Shown here in pieces: positions 1 to 8,530 of a stretch of DNA of 64,000 bases. A program made the position numbers and the translations under genes. Under the pieces are notes generated by a model. That model was not told the origin of the DNA and ran no database searches. It was given only the letters and a program-made list of their open reading frames with translations. Within the stretch, counting starts at the first letter, position 1, and each line of letters starts with the position of its first letter. Origin of the DNA: Methylibium sp. Root1272. GTDB taxonomy: Bacteria > Pseudomonadota > Gammaproteobacteria > Burkholderiales > Burkholderiaceae_C. The DNA lies in NCBI RefSeq assembly GCF_001425905.1, contig NZ_LMDY01000012.1, positions 497,734-561,733 of the forward strand, in the 5' to 3' direction.

Positions 1-1
1 C

Positions 2-493
2 GACGTGCGCGCGGCGGGCATCCCGGTCGTGATGCTGATCGGCGGCGCCAACGGCTGCTTCGGCGGCATGGGCATCGTGGCGCGCTGTGCCGACCGCGTG
101 GTCATGAGCGACATGGGGCGGCTGGCCATGTCCGGTCCGGAGGTGATCGAGGCGTCCCAAGGTGTCGAAGAGTTCGATTCCCGAGATCGCGCGCTGGTCT
201 GGCGCACCACGGGCGGCAAGCACCGATGGCTCAGCGGCGATTGCGACGTGCTGGTGAAGGACGACGTGGCGGCGTTCCGGGCCGCGGCCATCGACGCGCT
301 CGACGCATCGCGACCCGTGTCGCTGGAGACGCTGGAAGGCGAACACGCGCTGCTCACCGCGCGGCTGCGACTGCTGCCCGAGACCCTCGACGGAGACGAG
401 GCGGTGGCCCTATGGACGCTGCTGGGCGTGCCCGATGCCTCGCGCGTGCCCGATCTCGATGTGGATGCCCTGCGCGTGTTGCGCACTGTTTGA
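2..493 (+). CDS. mdcD: Malonate decarboxylase beta subunit, 3' part
   Basis: The reading frame is open from the left edge, so the N-terminus and true start lie outside the window; the visible part is about 163 residues. It carries the carboxyltransferase/crotonase-like stretch GGANGCFGGMGIVARCADRV, followed by MSGPEVIE, as in the beta subunit of biotin-independent malonate decarboxylase. With the gamma subunit it releases CO2 from malonyl-S-ACP and regenerates acetyl-S-ACP in the cytoplasm. The gamma subunit gene follows 11 bp downstream, and mdcB follows that, which supports the family call. Confidence 0.85.
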   Translation, partial: DVRAAGIPVVMLIGGANGCFGGMGIVARCADRVVMSDMGRLAMSGPEVIEASQGVEEFDSRDRALVWRTTGGKHRWLSGDCDVLVKDDVAAFRAAAIDALDASRPVSLETLEGEHALLTARLRLLPETLDGDEAVALWTLLGVPDASRVPDLDVDALRVLRTV

Positions 494-504
494 GGAGCGC
501 TCGA

Positions 505-1206
505 ATGGACTGGAACACACTGGCCACGGCCTTGTTCGGTGCCGACCACGGCATCGCCCAGGCGGGCGACGTGTTGCACGGCAGCGTGCGCTTCGACGGC
601 GCCGCGCTCACCGTCATCGGCACGACCAACCATGCGCCGATCGGTGTGCGACTCGCGCTGGAGCAGGCGCGCGTCGTGCTCGACACGGTCGCGCAGCACC
701 CGGGTCGACCGATCCTGCTGCTGATCGACACGCAGGGTCAGATGCTGCGCCGCCGGGACGAGCTGCTGGGGATCAACCGCGCGATGGCGCATCTGGGGAT
801 GAGCATCGACTTCGCGCGGCGACGCGGCCACCGCGTGCTGGGGCTGGTGTACGACCAGGCGCTGTCCGGCGGCTTCATCACCTCGGGGCTGATCGCCGAT
901 GCCTGCGACGCGCTGCCCGAGGCCGAGATCCGCGTCATGCGCATCCCGGCGATGGCGCGCGTCACCAAGATCTCCGAGGATCGGCTCACCGAGCTCTCGC
1001 GCAGCAATCCGGTGTTCGCACCGGGCGTGGAGAACTACGTGGCGATGGGTGGGGTGCGAGCGCTGTGGACGGGCGACCTCGCGGCTGCGCTGCGCGAAGC
1101 ATTGGCCTCGGCGTCCAGCGAGGACGTGCGCGCGGCCGACGGTCAGGCACGCGGCGGGCGCCGGCTCGCGGCAGCGGTGATCCAGCGCGTGCTCGATGCC
1201 GCCTGA
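505..1206 (+). CDS. mdcE: Malonate decarboxylase gamma subunit
   Basis: A 233-residue protein starting at an ATG with GAGGAG seven bases upstream. It partners MdcD in the decarboxylase component that acts on malonyl groups bound to the acyl carrier protein MdcC. Family marks include the N-terminal half with VIGTTNHAPIGV and a glycine-rich stretch DQALSGGFITSGLIAD typical of the crotonase-like fold of this subunit. Its end overlaps the start of mdcB, which indicates one transcript and coupled translation. The length fits the usual gamma subunit. Confidence 0.85.
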   Translation: MDWNTLATALFGADHGIAQAGDVLHGSVRFDGAALTVIGTTNHAPIGVRLALEQARVVLDTVAQHPGRPILLLIDTQGQMLRRRDELLGINRAMAHLGMSIDFARRRGHRVLGLVYDQALSGGFITSGLIADACDALPEAEIRVMRIPAMARVTKISEDRLTELSRSNPVFAPGVENYVAMGGVRALWTGDLAAALREALASASSEDVRAADGQARGGRRLAAAVIQRVLDAA

Positions 1207-2101
1207 ACCGCGAGCCGACAGGCGGGACGCGCTGCCAGGGGCGGCACCCGGCGCCGAGGTCGCGGCATGCGTTCCGCACGGCACCGCGCAGCGCATCGGC
1301 CGGGCCGCCACGGTCGCGCTGTACGAGGAACTGGCGCTCTACCCGAAGCCCGGGCTGGTCTCGTTCGTCGACTGCGGCAGTCATGCCGACATGGATGGGG
1401 GCACCTTCCTGCGCAGCCTGTTCGCGCTGCGCCGCTACTTCCCGCAGGCGGCGGCGCTCGGTGCGGCGGGGGCCGGGTTCGATGTGCTGGAGCGCTTGGG
1501 CATCGACGCCGAACGGCGCATGCTGCTCGCCACCGGCGGGATCAACACCCACCGCGGTGCGGTGTTCACGCTGGGCCTGCTGTGCGCCAGTGCCGGCGCG
1601 GTGCTTGCGCGCGGCGCGCCGTGCACGCCCGCCGCGCTGCGTGCCGCGCTGCGGCGGGGCTGGGGCGAGGCCTTGCTTGTGCGCTGCGAGCGCACGCGGT
1701 CCTCAGCCGGCCAGCGCGCGACGCGGCAGTACGGACTTCGTGGCGCTGGCGAGGAGGCCGCGCTGGGGCTGCCGGTGCTGTTCGACGTGGCCGTGCCGGC
1801 GCTCGATGACGCGCTGGCACGCGGCCTCGATGCGCGGGCCGCGCGGCTCGAGACGCTGTTCCACGTGATCGCCGTGCTGGACGACACCAACCTGGTCCAC
1901 CGCGGCGGCCTGCCGGGGCTGAGGTTCGCGCAGCGCGCGGCGGCCGCCTTCCTGTCGACCGGTGGCGCGGCGCGGGCCGACGCGATCGCGCAGGCCGAAG
2001 CGATCCACCGAGCGTTCGTGGCGCAACGCCTGTCGCCCGGCGGCGCAGCCGACGTGCTGGCCGCCGCCTGCTGGGTGCAAAGGGTGTGCGGCGCCGCCTG
2101 A
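1196..2101 (+). CDS. mdcB: Triphosphoribosyl-dephospho-CoA synthase
   Basis: A 301-residue member of the CitG/MdcB family, which joins dephospho-CoA to ATP-derived ribose to make the 2'-(5''-triphosphoribosyl) precursor of the MdcC prosthetic group. Visible motifs are YPKPGLVSFVDCGSHADMD near residue 50, TGGINTHRGAVF near 112 and DDTNLVHRGG near 228, all typical of the family. The ATG lies inside the end of mdcE (11-base overlap). The partner transferase mdcG and the transacylase mdcH do not follow; they may lie upstream of the window. The gene ends facing the LysR gene. Confidence 0.85.
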   Translation: MPPEPRADRRDALPGAAPGAEVAACVPHGTAQRIGRAATVALYEELALYPKPGLVSFVDCGSHADMDGGTFLRSLFALRRYFPQAAALGAAGAGFDVLERLGIDAERRMLLATGGINTHRGAVFTLGLLCASAGAVLARGAPCTPAALRAALRRGWGEALLVRCERTRSSAGQRATRQYGLRGAGEEAALGLPVLFDVAVPALDDALARGLDARAARLETLFHVIAVLDDTNLVHRGGLPGLRFAQRAAAAFLSTGGAARADAIAQAEAIHRAFVAQRLSPGGAADVLAAACWVQRVCGAA

Positions 2102-2122
2102 GCGGGCGCCGAGGTCAGGCCC

Positions 2123-3103
2123 TCAGAGCACCAGCCCGGCGTGCTGCTCCAGCAGCGCCCGCTGCGTGGCTGCGCTGCGCAGCTGTGACAGCCACCATTG
2201 CAAGGCCAGGCCCGGTGGGCTGTTGCCCGGCGCATGCCAGCCGAAGTGCAGGCCGAGGTTGCGCGTCGGCAGCGTGGTCTGCTTGATCACCAGTCGGCCG
2301 GCTTCGGCATGCCGGCGCAGCAGCGGCTCGGGCATCGAGCCGCAGCCCAGGCCGCGGACGAGGGCCTCGAGCTTCGCCGCGAGAGAGGGCACGGTGAGCA
2401 CGTCCTGGCCGGGCTGCACGCCCAGCGTCATCGGCGCGAAGCTGTGCGCGCTGTCGGCGATGGCCACCACGCGGTGCTGGGCGATGGTCTCGGCCGACAG
2501 CGGCTCGGGCTCCGCCGCCAGCGCATGGTGGGGCGCCACCGCGAAACGCATGTCCAGATTGCCCAGCGGCTCGCAGCGGATGCCGCTGCTGCCCTGCGAG
2601 GGATCGCCGGCGATGCCGATCGCGAGGTCGGCCCGCCCGGTGGCCAGCACCTCCCAGGTGCCCGACAGCACCTCGCTGCGCAGCCGCAACCGCGTCGGCG
2701 GCGGGCTGTCGGGGGCATTGCGGGTGGCGACGCGCAGCGTGTAGAAGGCCTCGACCAGCTCGAACACCGCGGTGGGCGCCAGGATGTTGTCGACCGCGAC
2801 GGTGAGCTGGGTCTCCCAGCCGGTCGCGACGCGCTTGACGCGATTGGCCACCGCGTCGATCTCCAGCAGCAGCCGGCGACCCTCGTGCAGCAGTTCCTCG
2901 CCGGCGGCGGTGAGCTTGGCCTGGCGCGAGCTGCGGTCGAACAGCAGCACGTCGAGCGCGTCCTCGAGCTGACGCACGCTGTAGGTCAGCGCCGACGGCA
3001 CCTTGCCCAGTTCCCGGGCCGCCGCCGCGAAGCTGCCGGTCCGCGCGATCAGGTCGACCATGGTCAGCGCCTCGGGCGTCAGGACGTTGCGGCGGTCGCT
3101 CAT
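2123..3103 (-). CDS. LysR-family transcriptional regulator
   Basis: A 326-residue regulator with an N-terminal winged helix-turn-helix (ALTMVDLIARTGSFAAAAREL, roughly residues 10-60) and a C-terminal effector-binding domain. The ATG at 3103 is preferred over a TTG six codons upstream, because the TTG lies inside a palindrome that looks like the operator. It diverges from the pirin and flavin-reductase genes, the arrangement of E. coli yhaJ with the pirin yhaK, so control of those genes is likely. It also faces the end of the malonate cluster, where an mdcR-type LysR gene often sits, so a malonate role cannot be excluded. Confidence 0.8.
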   Translation of the reverse strand: MSDRRNVLTPEALTMVDLIARTGSFAAAARELGKVPSALTYSVRQLEDALDVLLFDRSSRQAKLTAAGEELLHEGRRLLLEIDAVANRVKRVATGWETQLTVAVDNILAPTAVFELVEAFYTLRVATRNAPDSPPPTRLRLRSEVLSGTWEVLATGRADLAIGIAGDPSQGSSGIRCEPLGNLDMRFAVAPHHALAAEPEPLSAETIAQHRVVAIADSAHSFAPMTLGVQPGQDVLTVPSLAAKLEALVRGLGCGSMPEPLLRRHAEAGRLVIKQTTLPTRNLGLHFGWHAPGNSPPGLALQWWLSQLRSAATQRALLEQHAGLVL

Positions 3104-3116
3104 CGGGCTTTCCGGC

Positions 3117-3143
3117 TTCAAGGACTTTGAATGATGCCATCAA
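3117..3143. promoter_or_regulatory. Candidate LysR operator between LysR gene and pirin
   Basis: The stretch holds a perfect inverted repeat TTCAA-N5-TTGAA (3117-3131), which contains the T-N11-A core known for LysR-type operators. It is followed by TGAT-GCC-ATCA (3132-3142 region). It lies about 15 bp upstream of the regulator's ATG and about 85-110 bp upstream of the pirin ATG. Function is inferred from pattern and position only. Confidence 0.5.
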
Positions 3144-3226
3144 GACGCAGTGACCGATGGCGAGCCGACCCCCACCTACATTGAGTTCATCGCGGTGCCA
3201 CGCACCGCCCACGAAAGGAGCTCTCG

Positions 3227-3928
3227 ATGATCACCCTGCGCAAGTCCGCCGAACGCGGTTACGCCGACCACGGCTGGCTCAAGAGCCACCACAGCTTCTC
3301 GTTCGCCGAGTACCACGACCCGGCCCACATGGGCTTCGGCAACCTGCGCGTCATCAACGAGGACCGCATCGCCCCAGGCACCGGCTTCGGCACGCACGGC
3401 CACCGCGACATGGAGATCATCAGCTACGTGCTCGAGGGCGCCGTCGGCCACAAGGACAGCATCGGCAACGGCGCGGCCATCCAGCCCGGCGACGTGCAGC
3501 GCATGAGCGCGGGCAGCGGCATCCGCCACAGCGAGTTCAACCATGCGGCCCAGCAGACCACGCATTTCCTGCAGATCTGGATCCTGCCGGAGGCGCAGGG
3601 CATCGCCCCGGGCTACGAGCAGAAGCACTTTCCCGCCGCGTCCAAGCGCGGCGTGCTGAAGCTCGTCGCCTCGCCCGACGGTCGGGACGGTGCGGTGCGC
3701 CTGAACGCCGACGCGGCGATGTACGTCGGCCTGTTCGACGGCGCCGAGCAAGCCGTGCTGGATCTCGATCCGAAGCGGCTGGCCTACGTGCACGTGGCCC
3801 GGGGCAGCGTCAGCGTCAACGGGCAGGCCCTGCAGGCCGGCGACGCGGCCAAGCTCGACGGCGAGCGCCGGCTCGAGCTGGGCGATGGCCAGGGCGCCGA
3901 AGTGATCGTGTTCGACCTGGCGCGCTGA
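3227..3928 (+). CDS. Pirin family protein (bicupin)
   Basis: A 233-residue pirin of the YhhW/YhaK type. The N-terminal cupin carries the metal-binding set seen as THGHRDMEIISYVLEG around residue 57 and SGIRHSEFNH around residue 100, which supply the His/Glu ligands. Some members open quercetin with O2; the natural role of most is unknown. A ribosome-binding site (AAAGGAG) stands eight bases before the ATG. It heads a plus-strand group with two flavodoxin-fold reductases, which suggests a role in the response to electrophiles or quinones under the divergent LysR regulator. Confidence 0.85.
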   Translation: MITLRKSAERGYADHGWLKSHHSFSFAEYHDPAHMGFGNLRVINEDRIAPGTGFGTHGHRDMEIISYVLEGAVGHKDSIGNGAAIQPGDVQRMSAGSGIRHSEFNHAAQQTTHFLQIWILPEAQGIAPGYEQKHFPAASKRGVLKLVASPDGRDGAVRLNADAAMYVGLFDGAEQAVLDLDPKRLAYVHVARGSVSVNGQALQAGDAAKLDGERRLELGDGQGAEVIVFDLAR

Positions 3929-3990
3929 GGCTCGCCGGATTTCTTCTTTCAGTCTCCTCTCTGTCTCGACTCATTCGAAAGGGTTTCACC

Positions 3991-4545
3991 ATGTCCAAGA
4001 TCGTGATCGTCTTCCACAGCGGCTACGGCCACACCAAGCGCATGGCCGAGTCCGTGGCCCAGGGTGCCGGCGGTACGCTGCTGCCGATCGACGCCGAAGG
4101 CAACCTGCCCGAAGGCGGCTGGGAGCAACTGGCCGCGGCCGATGCCATCGTCATGGGTTCGCCCACCTACATGGGCAGCGTGAGCTGGCAGTTCAAGAAG
4201 TTCGCCGACGCCTCGAGCAAGCCCTGGTTCGGCCAGGCGTGGAAGGACAAGCTGTTCGCCGGCTTCACCAACAGCGCGTCGATGAACGGCGACAAGCTGT
4301 CGACCCTGCACTACCTGTTCACGCTGGCGATGCAGCACGGCGGCGTGTGGGTCGGTACCGGTCTGATGCCCAGCAACAGCAAGGCCGCGACGCGCAACGA
4401 CATCAACTACGTCGCCTCGTTCTCCGGCGCGATGGCGCAGAGCCCGTCGGATGCCAGCGTCGACGAGATGCTGCCGGGCGATCTGGAGACGGCGCGGCTG
4501 TTCGGTGCGCGGGTCGCGACAATGGCCGCTCGTCTGAACAAGTAA
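3991..4545 (+). CDS. Flavodoxin-fold NAD(P)H reductase (WrbA-like)
   Basis: A 184-residue flavodoxin-like protein. FHSGYGHTKRMAESVA at the N-terminus is the FMN phosphate loop, and MGSPTYMGSVSWQFKKF near residue 53 is the second FMN-contacting loop typical of WrbA and related NAD(P)H:quinone reductases. It is expected to reduce quinones by two electrons in the cytoplasm. The ATG was chosen because the flavodoxin fold begins there. It sits 62 bp after the pirin gene and 10 bp before another flavin reductase, so the three are probably co-transcribed. Confidence 0.8.
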   Translation: MSKIVIVFHSGYGHTKRMAESVAQGAGGTLLPIDAEGNLPEGGWEQLAAADAIVMGSPTYMGSVSWQFKKFADASSKPWFGQAWKDKLFAGFTNSASMNGDKLSTLHYLFTLAMQHGGVWVGTGLMPSNSKAATRNDINYVASFSGAMAQSPSDASVDEMLPGDLETARLFGARVATMAARLNK

Positions 4546-4555
4546 GGAGTGAACG

Positions 4556-5128
4556 ATGGCCGGTCTGCGCGTGTTGTTGATCCCGGGCAGTGCCCGCACG
4601 GGCTCGTGGAACCTCAAGCTCGCGCAGGCGGCCGCGGACGTGCTGCGCGAGCTGGGCGCCGAGCCCAGCGTGGCCGATCTGCGCGCACTGGCGCTGCCGG
4701 TCTACGACGCGGACCTCGAGGCGGCCCAGGGCGTGCCGGCCGGCGCCGGCGCGCTGGCGCAGCAGATGGCGGCGCACGACGCCTTCGTGGTGGTCTCGCC
4801 CGAGTACAACGCCTTCCCGACGCCGCTGCTGATCAACACCATCGACTGGGTGTCGCGCCTGCCCGAGGGCATGAAGGCGATGAACGGCAAGCCCGCCGCG
4901 CTGCTGAGCGCCTCGCCGGGCGCGCTGGGCGGCCTGCGCAGCCTGCTGGTGCTGCGCAACTTCCTGTCCATCAACCCGGCGATGCTGGTGATCCCACAGC
5001 AGTTCGCGCTCGGCAATGCGGCCCAGGCCTTCACGGCCGACGGCGCGCTGGCCGACGAGAAGCAGGCCAAGACGCTGAACGGCGTGCTGGCCGCGCTGCT
5101 GAAGACGGCCACGGCGCTGCGCGGCTGA
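4556..5128 (+). CDS. NADPH-dependent FMN reductase
   Basis: A 190-residue protein of the NADPH-dependent FMN reductase (SsuE/ChrR/ArsH-like) family. It shows the phosphate-binding loop PGSARTGSWNLKLA at residues 10-23 and the diagnostic SPEYNAFPTPLLINTIDW stretch near residue 82. It probably transfers electrons from NAD(P)H through FMN to quinones or other acceptors. A GGAGTG ribosome-binding site overlaps the gap after the preceding WrbA-like gene, consistent with an operon. The substrate cannot be read from sequence. Confidence 0.85.
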   Translation: MAGLRVLLIPGSARTGSWNLKLAQAAADVLRELGAEPSVADLRALALPVYDADLEAAQGVPAGAGALAQQMAAHDAFVVVSPEYNAFPTPLLINTIDWVSRLPEGMKAMNGKPAALLSASPGALGGLRSLLVLRNFLSINPAMLVIPQQFALGNAAQAFTADGALADEKQAKTLNGVLAALLKTATALRG

Positions 5129-5295
5129 CGCTCGCCTGGCCGCTTGCCGCCGGCGTGCAGGCCCGATCTGGCACGAAACGGAACAGTCACTCGGGCCGGC
5201 GGCGTGTCCCGTTCCTGGGACGCCCACGCAGGGTAAACAACCGCTTGTCGGGCGGTTCGCTTCGCGCCAACCTGCGGCTCCGAGGAGATCGCACG

Positions 5296-6201
5296 ATGAG
5301 ACACGATATCGAGTTCAAGACCGACGACGGCACGATCCTGCGAGGCTGGCACTACCTGCCGAGCGGCGGCGGGCCGAAGTTCCCCACCGTGGTCATGTCG
5401 CACGGCTTCACCGGCGTGAAGGAGATGTACCTCGACCATTACGCCGAGGCCTTGGTGGGCGTCGGAGTGGCCTCGATCGTCTATGACAACCGGAACTTCG
5501 GCGCCAGCGACGGCACGCCGCGGCAGGAGGTCGATCCGCAGCAGCAGATCCGCGATTACCGCGACGCGATCACCTATGCCGAGACGCTGCCGCAGACCGA
5601 CGCCGAGCGCATCGGCGTGTTCGGCTCCAGCTACAGCGGCGGGCACGTGCTCGTCGTGGCCGCGATCGACCGGCGCGTGAAGTGCGTGGTGGCGCAGGTG
5701 CCGCTGATCTCGGGACACCGCAACGCCCGCCGCCTGGTGCGCGCCGATCTCTTTGCCGGGCTGCAGGCGATGTTCGCCGAGGACCGCCGAGCCCGCGCCC
5801 GCGGCGAACCGCCGCAGATGATGCCGATCATCTCGGAAGACCCGGCGGGCCCGGCGGCGCTGCCGACGGCCGACTCGTGGGCCTTCATGAACAAGACCCA
5901 CAAGCTGCGCGCGCCGTCGTGGAAGAACGAGGTGACCGTGCGCTCGGTCGAGATGTTCGGCGAGTACGAGCCGGGTGCGCACATCAGCTTCATCAGCCCG
6001 ACGCCGCTGCTGATGATCGTTGCGCTGCAGGACCACCTGACGGTCGCCGATGAAGCCTTGGCGGCCTACGAGCGGGCCCTGGAGCCGAAGAAGCTCGTCA
6101 CGGTCAAGGGTGGGCATTTCGATGCCTACGTGGAGGGCTTCGCGATCGCCGGCGGCGCCACCTGCGACTGGTTCAAGCAGCATCTGGTGTCGGGCGGCTG
6201 A
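5296..6201 (+). CDS. Alpha/beta hydrolase
   Basis: A 301-residue cytoplasmic hydrolase. The oxyanion stretch VVMSHGFTG, a nucleophile elbow GSSYSGG (the GxSYxG form seen in S15-like peptidases and dienelactone-type hydrolases), an acidic residue in LQDHLT and a catalytic His in GGHFDAY follow in the expected order. GAGGAG lies ten bases before the ATG. The 167-bp gap from the reductase gene suggests its own promoter. The substrate is unknown; the neighbouring Baeyer-Villiger-type monooxygenase would make esters, so a partner esterase role is possible but only inferred. Confidence 0.8.
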   Translation: MRHDIEFKTDDGTILRGWHYLPSGGGPKFPTVVMSHGFTGVKEMYLDHYAEALVGVGVASIVYDNRNFGASDGTPRQEVDPQQQIRDYRDAITYAETLPQTDAERIGVFGSSYSGGHVLVVAAIDRRVKCVVAQVPLISGHRNARRLVRADLFAGLQAMFAEDRRARARGEPPQMMPIISEDPAGPAALPTADSWAFMNKTHKLRAPSWKNEVTVRSVEMFGEYEPGAHISFISPTPLLMIVALQDHLTVADEALAAYERALEPKKLVTVKGGHFDAYVEGFAIAGGATCDWFKQHLVSGG

Positions 6202-6229
6202 GCCGCCACGCCCGCCCTGCGTCCCCCGC

Positions 6230-7699
6230 TCAGGCCGCGGCCGGCTCGAGCCGGTAGGCGGCCGCGTCGAAGCGGCGCGTGCGGCGCCGGAAGCCGAAGG
6301 TGAAGCCCGGCCAGATCACGGTGTTGCGGCCGTTGCGGTCGAGGTACCAGCTGCGGCAGCCGCTGGCCCAGGCGGTGCCGGCCAGGCGGTGCTGGAGTTC
6401 TTCGTTGTAGGCGTCCTGCGCTTCGCGCCGCACTTCCACGCTGCGCAACCCGCGCTCGCGCAGCGTGCGCAGCGCGTCGCCGATGTAGGCCAGCTGCGCC
6501 TCGATCATCAGCAGCACCGAGGTGTGGCCCAGTCCGGTGTTCGGCCCGTTCAGCAGGAAGAGGTTGGGAAAGCCGGCGACGGTGGTGCCGAGATAGGCCT
6601 CGCTGGCCTGCTCCCAGGCGTCACGCAGGTCCAGCCCGTCGCGCCCGATCAGGGTGCCGGCCGGCAGGCGTCCCTGCACGCGAAAGCCGGTGCACCACAC
6701 CAGCACGTCGACCGCGCGCTCGCGACCATCGGCCGCGATCACGCCGCGCGGCGTGATCTCGCGGATCGCGTCGCTCACCAGTTCGACATCCGGACGCGCC
6801 AGCGCCGGGTAGTAGTCGTTCGACAGCAGCACGCGCTTGCAGCCCAGCGTGTAGTCGGGCGTGAGGCGGGCACGCAGCGCCGGGTCCGCGATCTGGCGGC
6901 GCAGGTGGCGGCGCGCCTCGGCCTCGCCGACGCGCAGCCATTGGGGCCGCTGCACCAGCGGGATCGCGCGCGCCTCGTGCAGCCAGTAGCTCGCCGCGCG
7001 GGCGATCCGCTGGGCGAACGGCCAGCGCGCGAACAGCCGGCGCTCCCAGTCGTGCAGCGCGCGGTCGGCCTTGGGCAGCACCCAGGCCGGCGTGCGCTGG
7101 TAGAGATCGACCCGTGCCGCCCGGCCGGCCAGCTGGGGCACGAGCTGGATCGCGCTGGCGCCGGTGCCGATCACCGCGACGCGGCGCCCGGAAAGGTCGA
7201 GTCCGTCGGGCCAGGCGGCGCTGAGGACACTGAGGCCGGCGAAGCGCTCGATGCCGTCGATGCGTGGCAGCGCCGGGTTGCTGAGACCCCCGAGCCCGGC
7301 GATCAGCACCGGCGCGCTGTAGCGGCGACCGTCGGTGGTGAGGACCTGCCAGCGCGCGGCGGCGGCGTCCCAGCGGGCCTCGCGCAAGGCCGCGCCGAAG
7401 CGCAGGTGCGGGCCGAGCCGGTACTTGCGCACGCAGTGCTCGAGGTAATCGCGGATCTCATGCCAGGGCGCGTAGGCGCGGGTCCAGCGCGGGTTGGGTT
7501 CGAACGAATAGGAATACAGGTGCGAGGGCACGTCGCAGGCGCATCCGGGGTAGCGGTTGTCGCGCCAGGTGCCGCCCACCGCATCGGCCCGCTCGAGGAT
7601 CGCGAAGTCGTCGATGCCGTCCTGCCGCAGCCGGATGGCCATGCCGAGGCCGGCAAAGCCGGCGCCGACGATCAGGACCGCGTGTTCTTGGACGCTCAT
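6230..7699 (-). CDS. Flavin-containing monooxygenase, Baeyer-Villiger-like
   Basis: A 489-residue class B flavoprotein monooxygenase. The FAD Rossmann motif GAGFAGLG is at residues 12-19, GGTWRDNRYPGCACD follows near residue 42, and a second Rossmann motif GTGASA (NADPH) sits near residue 176. The linker that should read FxGxxxHxxxW is F153-A-G155-...-W163 but has Leu159 where the His belongs (codon CTC at 7223-7225). Overall similarity is to cyclohexanone- and phenylacetone-type enzymes, which insert oxygen beside ketones. The gene ends 28 bp from the hydrolase gene, facing it. The activity is uncertain because of the missing His. Confidence 0.8.
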   Translation of the reverse strand: MSVQEHAVLIVGAGFAGLGMAIRLRQDGIDDFAILERADAVGGTWRDNRYPGCACDVPSHLYSYSFEPNPRWTRAYAPWHEIRDYLEHCVRKYRLGPHLRFGAALREARWDAAAARWQVLTTDGRRYSAPVLIAGLGGLSNPALPRIDGIERFAGLSVLSAAWPDGLDLSGRRVAVIGTGASAIQLVPQLAGRAARVDLYQRTPAWVLPKADRALHDWERRLFARWPFAQRIARAASYWLHEARAIPLVQRPQWLRVGEAEARRHLRRQIADPALRARLTPDYTLGCKRVLLSNDYYPALARPDVELVSDAIREITPRGVIAADGRERAVDVLVWCTGFRVQGRLPAGTLIGRDGLDLRDAWEQASEAYLGTTVAGFPNLFLLNGPNTGLGHTSVLLMIEAQLAYIGDALRTLRERGLRSVEVRREAQDAYNEELQHRLAGTAWASGCRSWYLDRNGRNTVIWPGFTFGFRRRTRRFDAAAYRLEPAAA

Positions 7700-7779
7700 G
7701 CACTCAGCGGCGAAAAGACAGAGGCGCGACTGTAAGTGAGCGCGCCGCGCGGGCGTGGCGGTGGACTAGCATCGTGCCC

Positions 7780-8517
7780 ATGACGCTGTTCTCCACGATG
7801 TCGTTCACGACCCTGCTGTCGCTGCTGCCGTGGGCCGACTGGGCCGCGGTGGGCTGGTTCTTCTCGGCGTGGTCAGGGTATGCCACCTTCGCGCGCCGCC
7901 GCGCGGCCACGCACGCCTCCATCCTCGGTGCCACCAACCGCATCCGGCGCCAGTGGATGCTGCAGACCACGCACCGCGAGGTGCGGGTGGTCGACGGCGT
8001 GGTGGTGCAGAACCTGTCGACCAGCCCGAGCTTCTTCGCGTCGACCACCATCCTCATCATCGGCGGCCTGCTGGCCTTGCTGGGCACCTCGGACCGCGCG
8101 ACCGAGCTGGTGCAGGAGCTGCCGTTCGCCACACGCACCACTGCGCTGGTGTTCGACCTGAAGCTGCTGCTGCTGACGGCAGTGTTCGTCTACGCCTTCT
8201 TCCGCTTCACCTGGAGCCTGCGGCAGTACACCTTCGGCGCGCTGCTGGTCGCGTCGGCCCCCGAGGCCAAGGCCTACGACGCGCTCGGCGAGGTCGGGCA
8301 GGCACAGCGTGAGGCCTTCGCCGACCGCGCCGGGCGCGTGGTGGGCATGGCGGCAGAAACGTTCAACGACGGGCTGCGGGCCTACTACTTCGCGTTCGCG
8401 GCGATCGCCTGGTTCTTCTCGCCGCTGGCGTTTGCATTGGCGACGGCCGGCGTGGTCTACATCCTCTACCAGCGCGAGTTCCGCTCCGAGGTGCTGGCGG
8501 TGCTGCGCGGCGACTGA
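7780..8517 (+). CDS. DUF599 family membrane protein
   Basis: A 245-residue inner-membrane protein with about four hydrophobic segments: near residues 15-35, 85-105, 128-148 and 205-230. The conserved features of DUF599 are visible, such as the central RQWMLQTT and the ETFNDGLRAYYF region before the last membrane span. The function of the family is not known. The ATG at 7780 was chosen over a GTG two codons upstream. It stands alone, with the ABC operon converging on it from the other strand 13 bp away. Confidence 0.75.
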   Translation: MTLFSTMSFTTLLSLLPWADWAAVGWFFSAWSGYATFARRRAATHASILGATNRIRRQWMLQTTHREVRVVDGVVVQNLSTSPSFFASTTILIIGGLLALLGTSDRATELVQELPFATRTTALVFDLKLLLLTAVFVYAFFRFTWSLRQYTFGALLVASAPEAKAYDALGEVGQAQREAFADRAGRVVGMAAETFNDGLRAYYFAFAAIAWFFSPLAFALATAGVVYILYQREFRSEVLAVLRGD

Positions 8518-8530
8518 GAGGCCTGCAGGC

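Noticed and set aside
2115-3212. A longer open frame overlapping the LysR gene in another minus-strand frame.
   Set aside because: It has no helix-turn-helix motif; the frame ending at 2123 carries the LysR domains.
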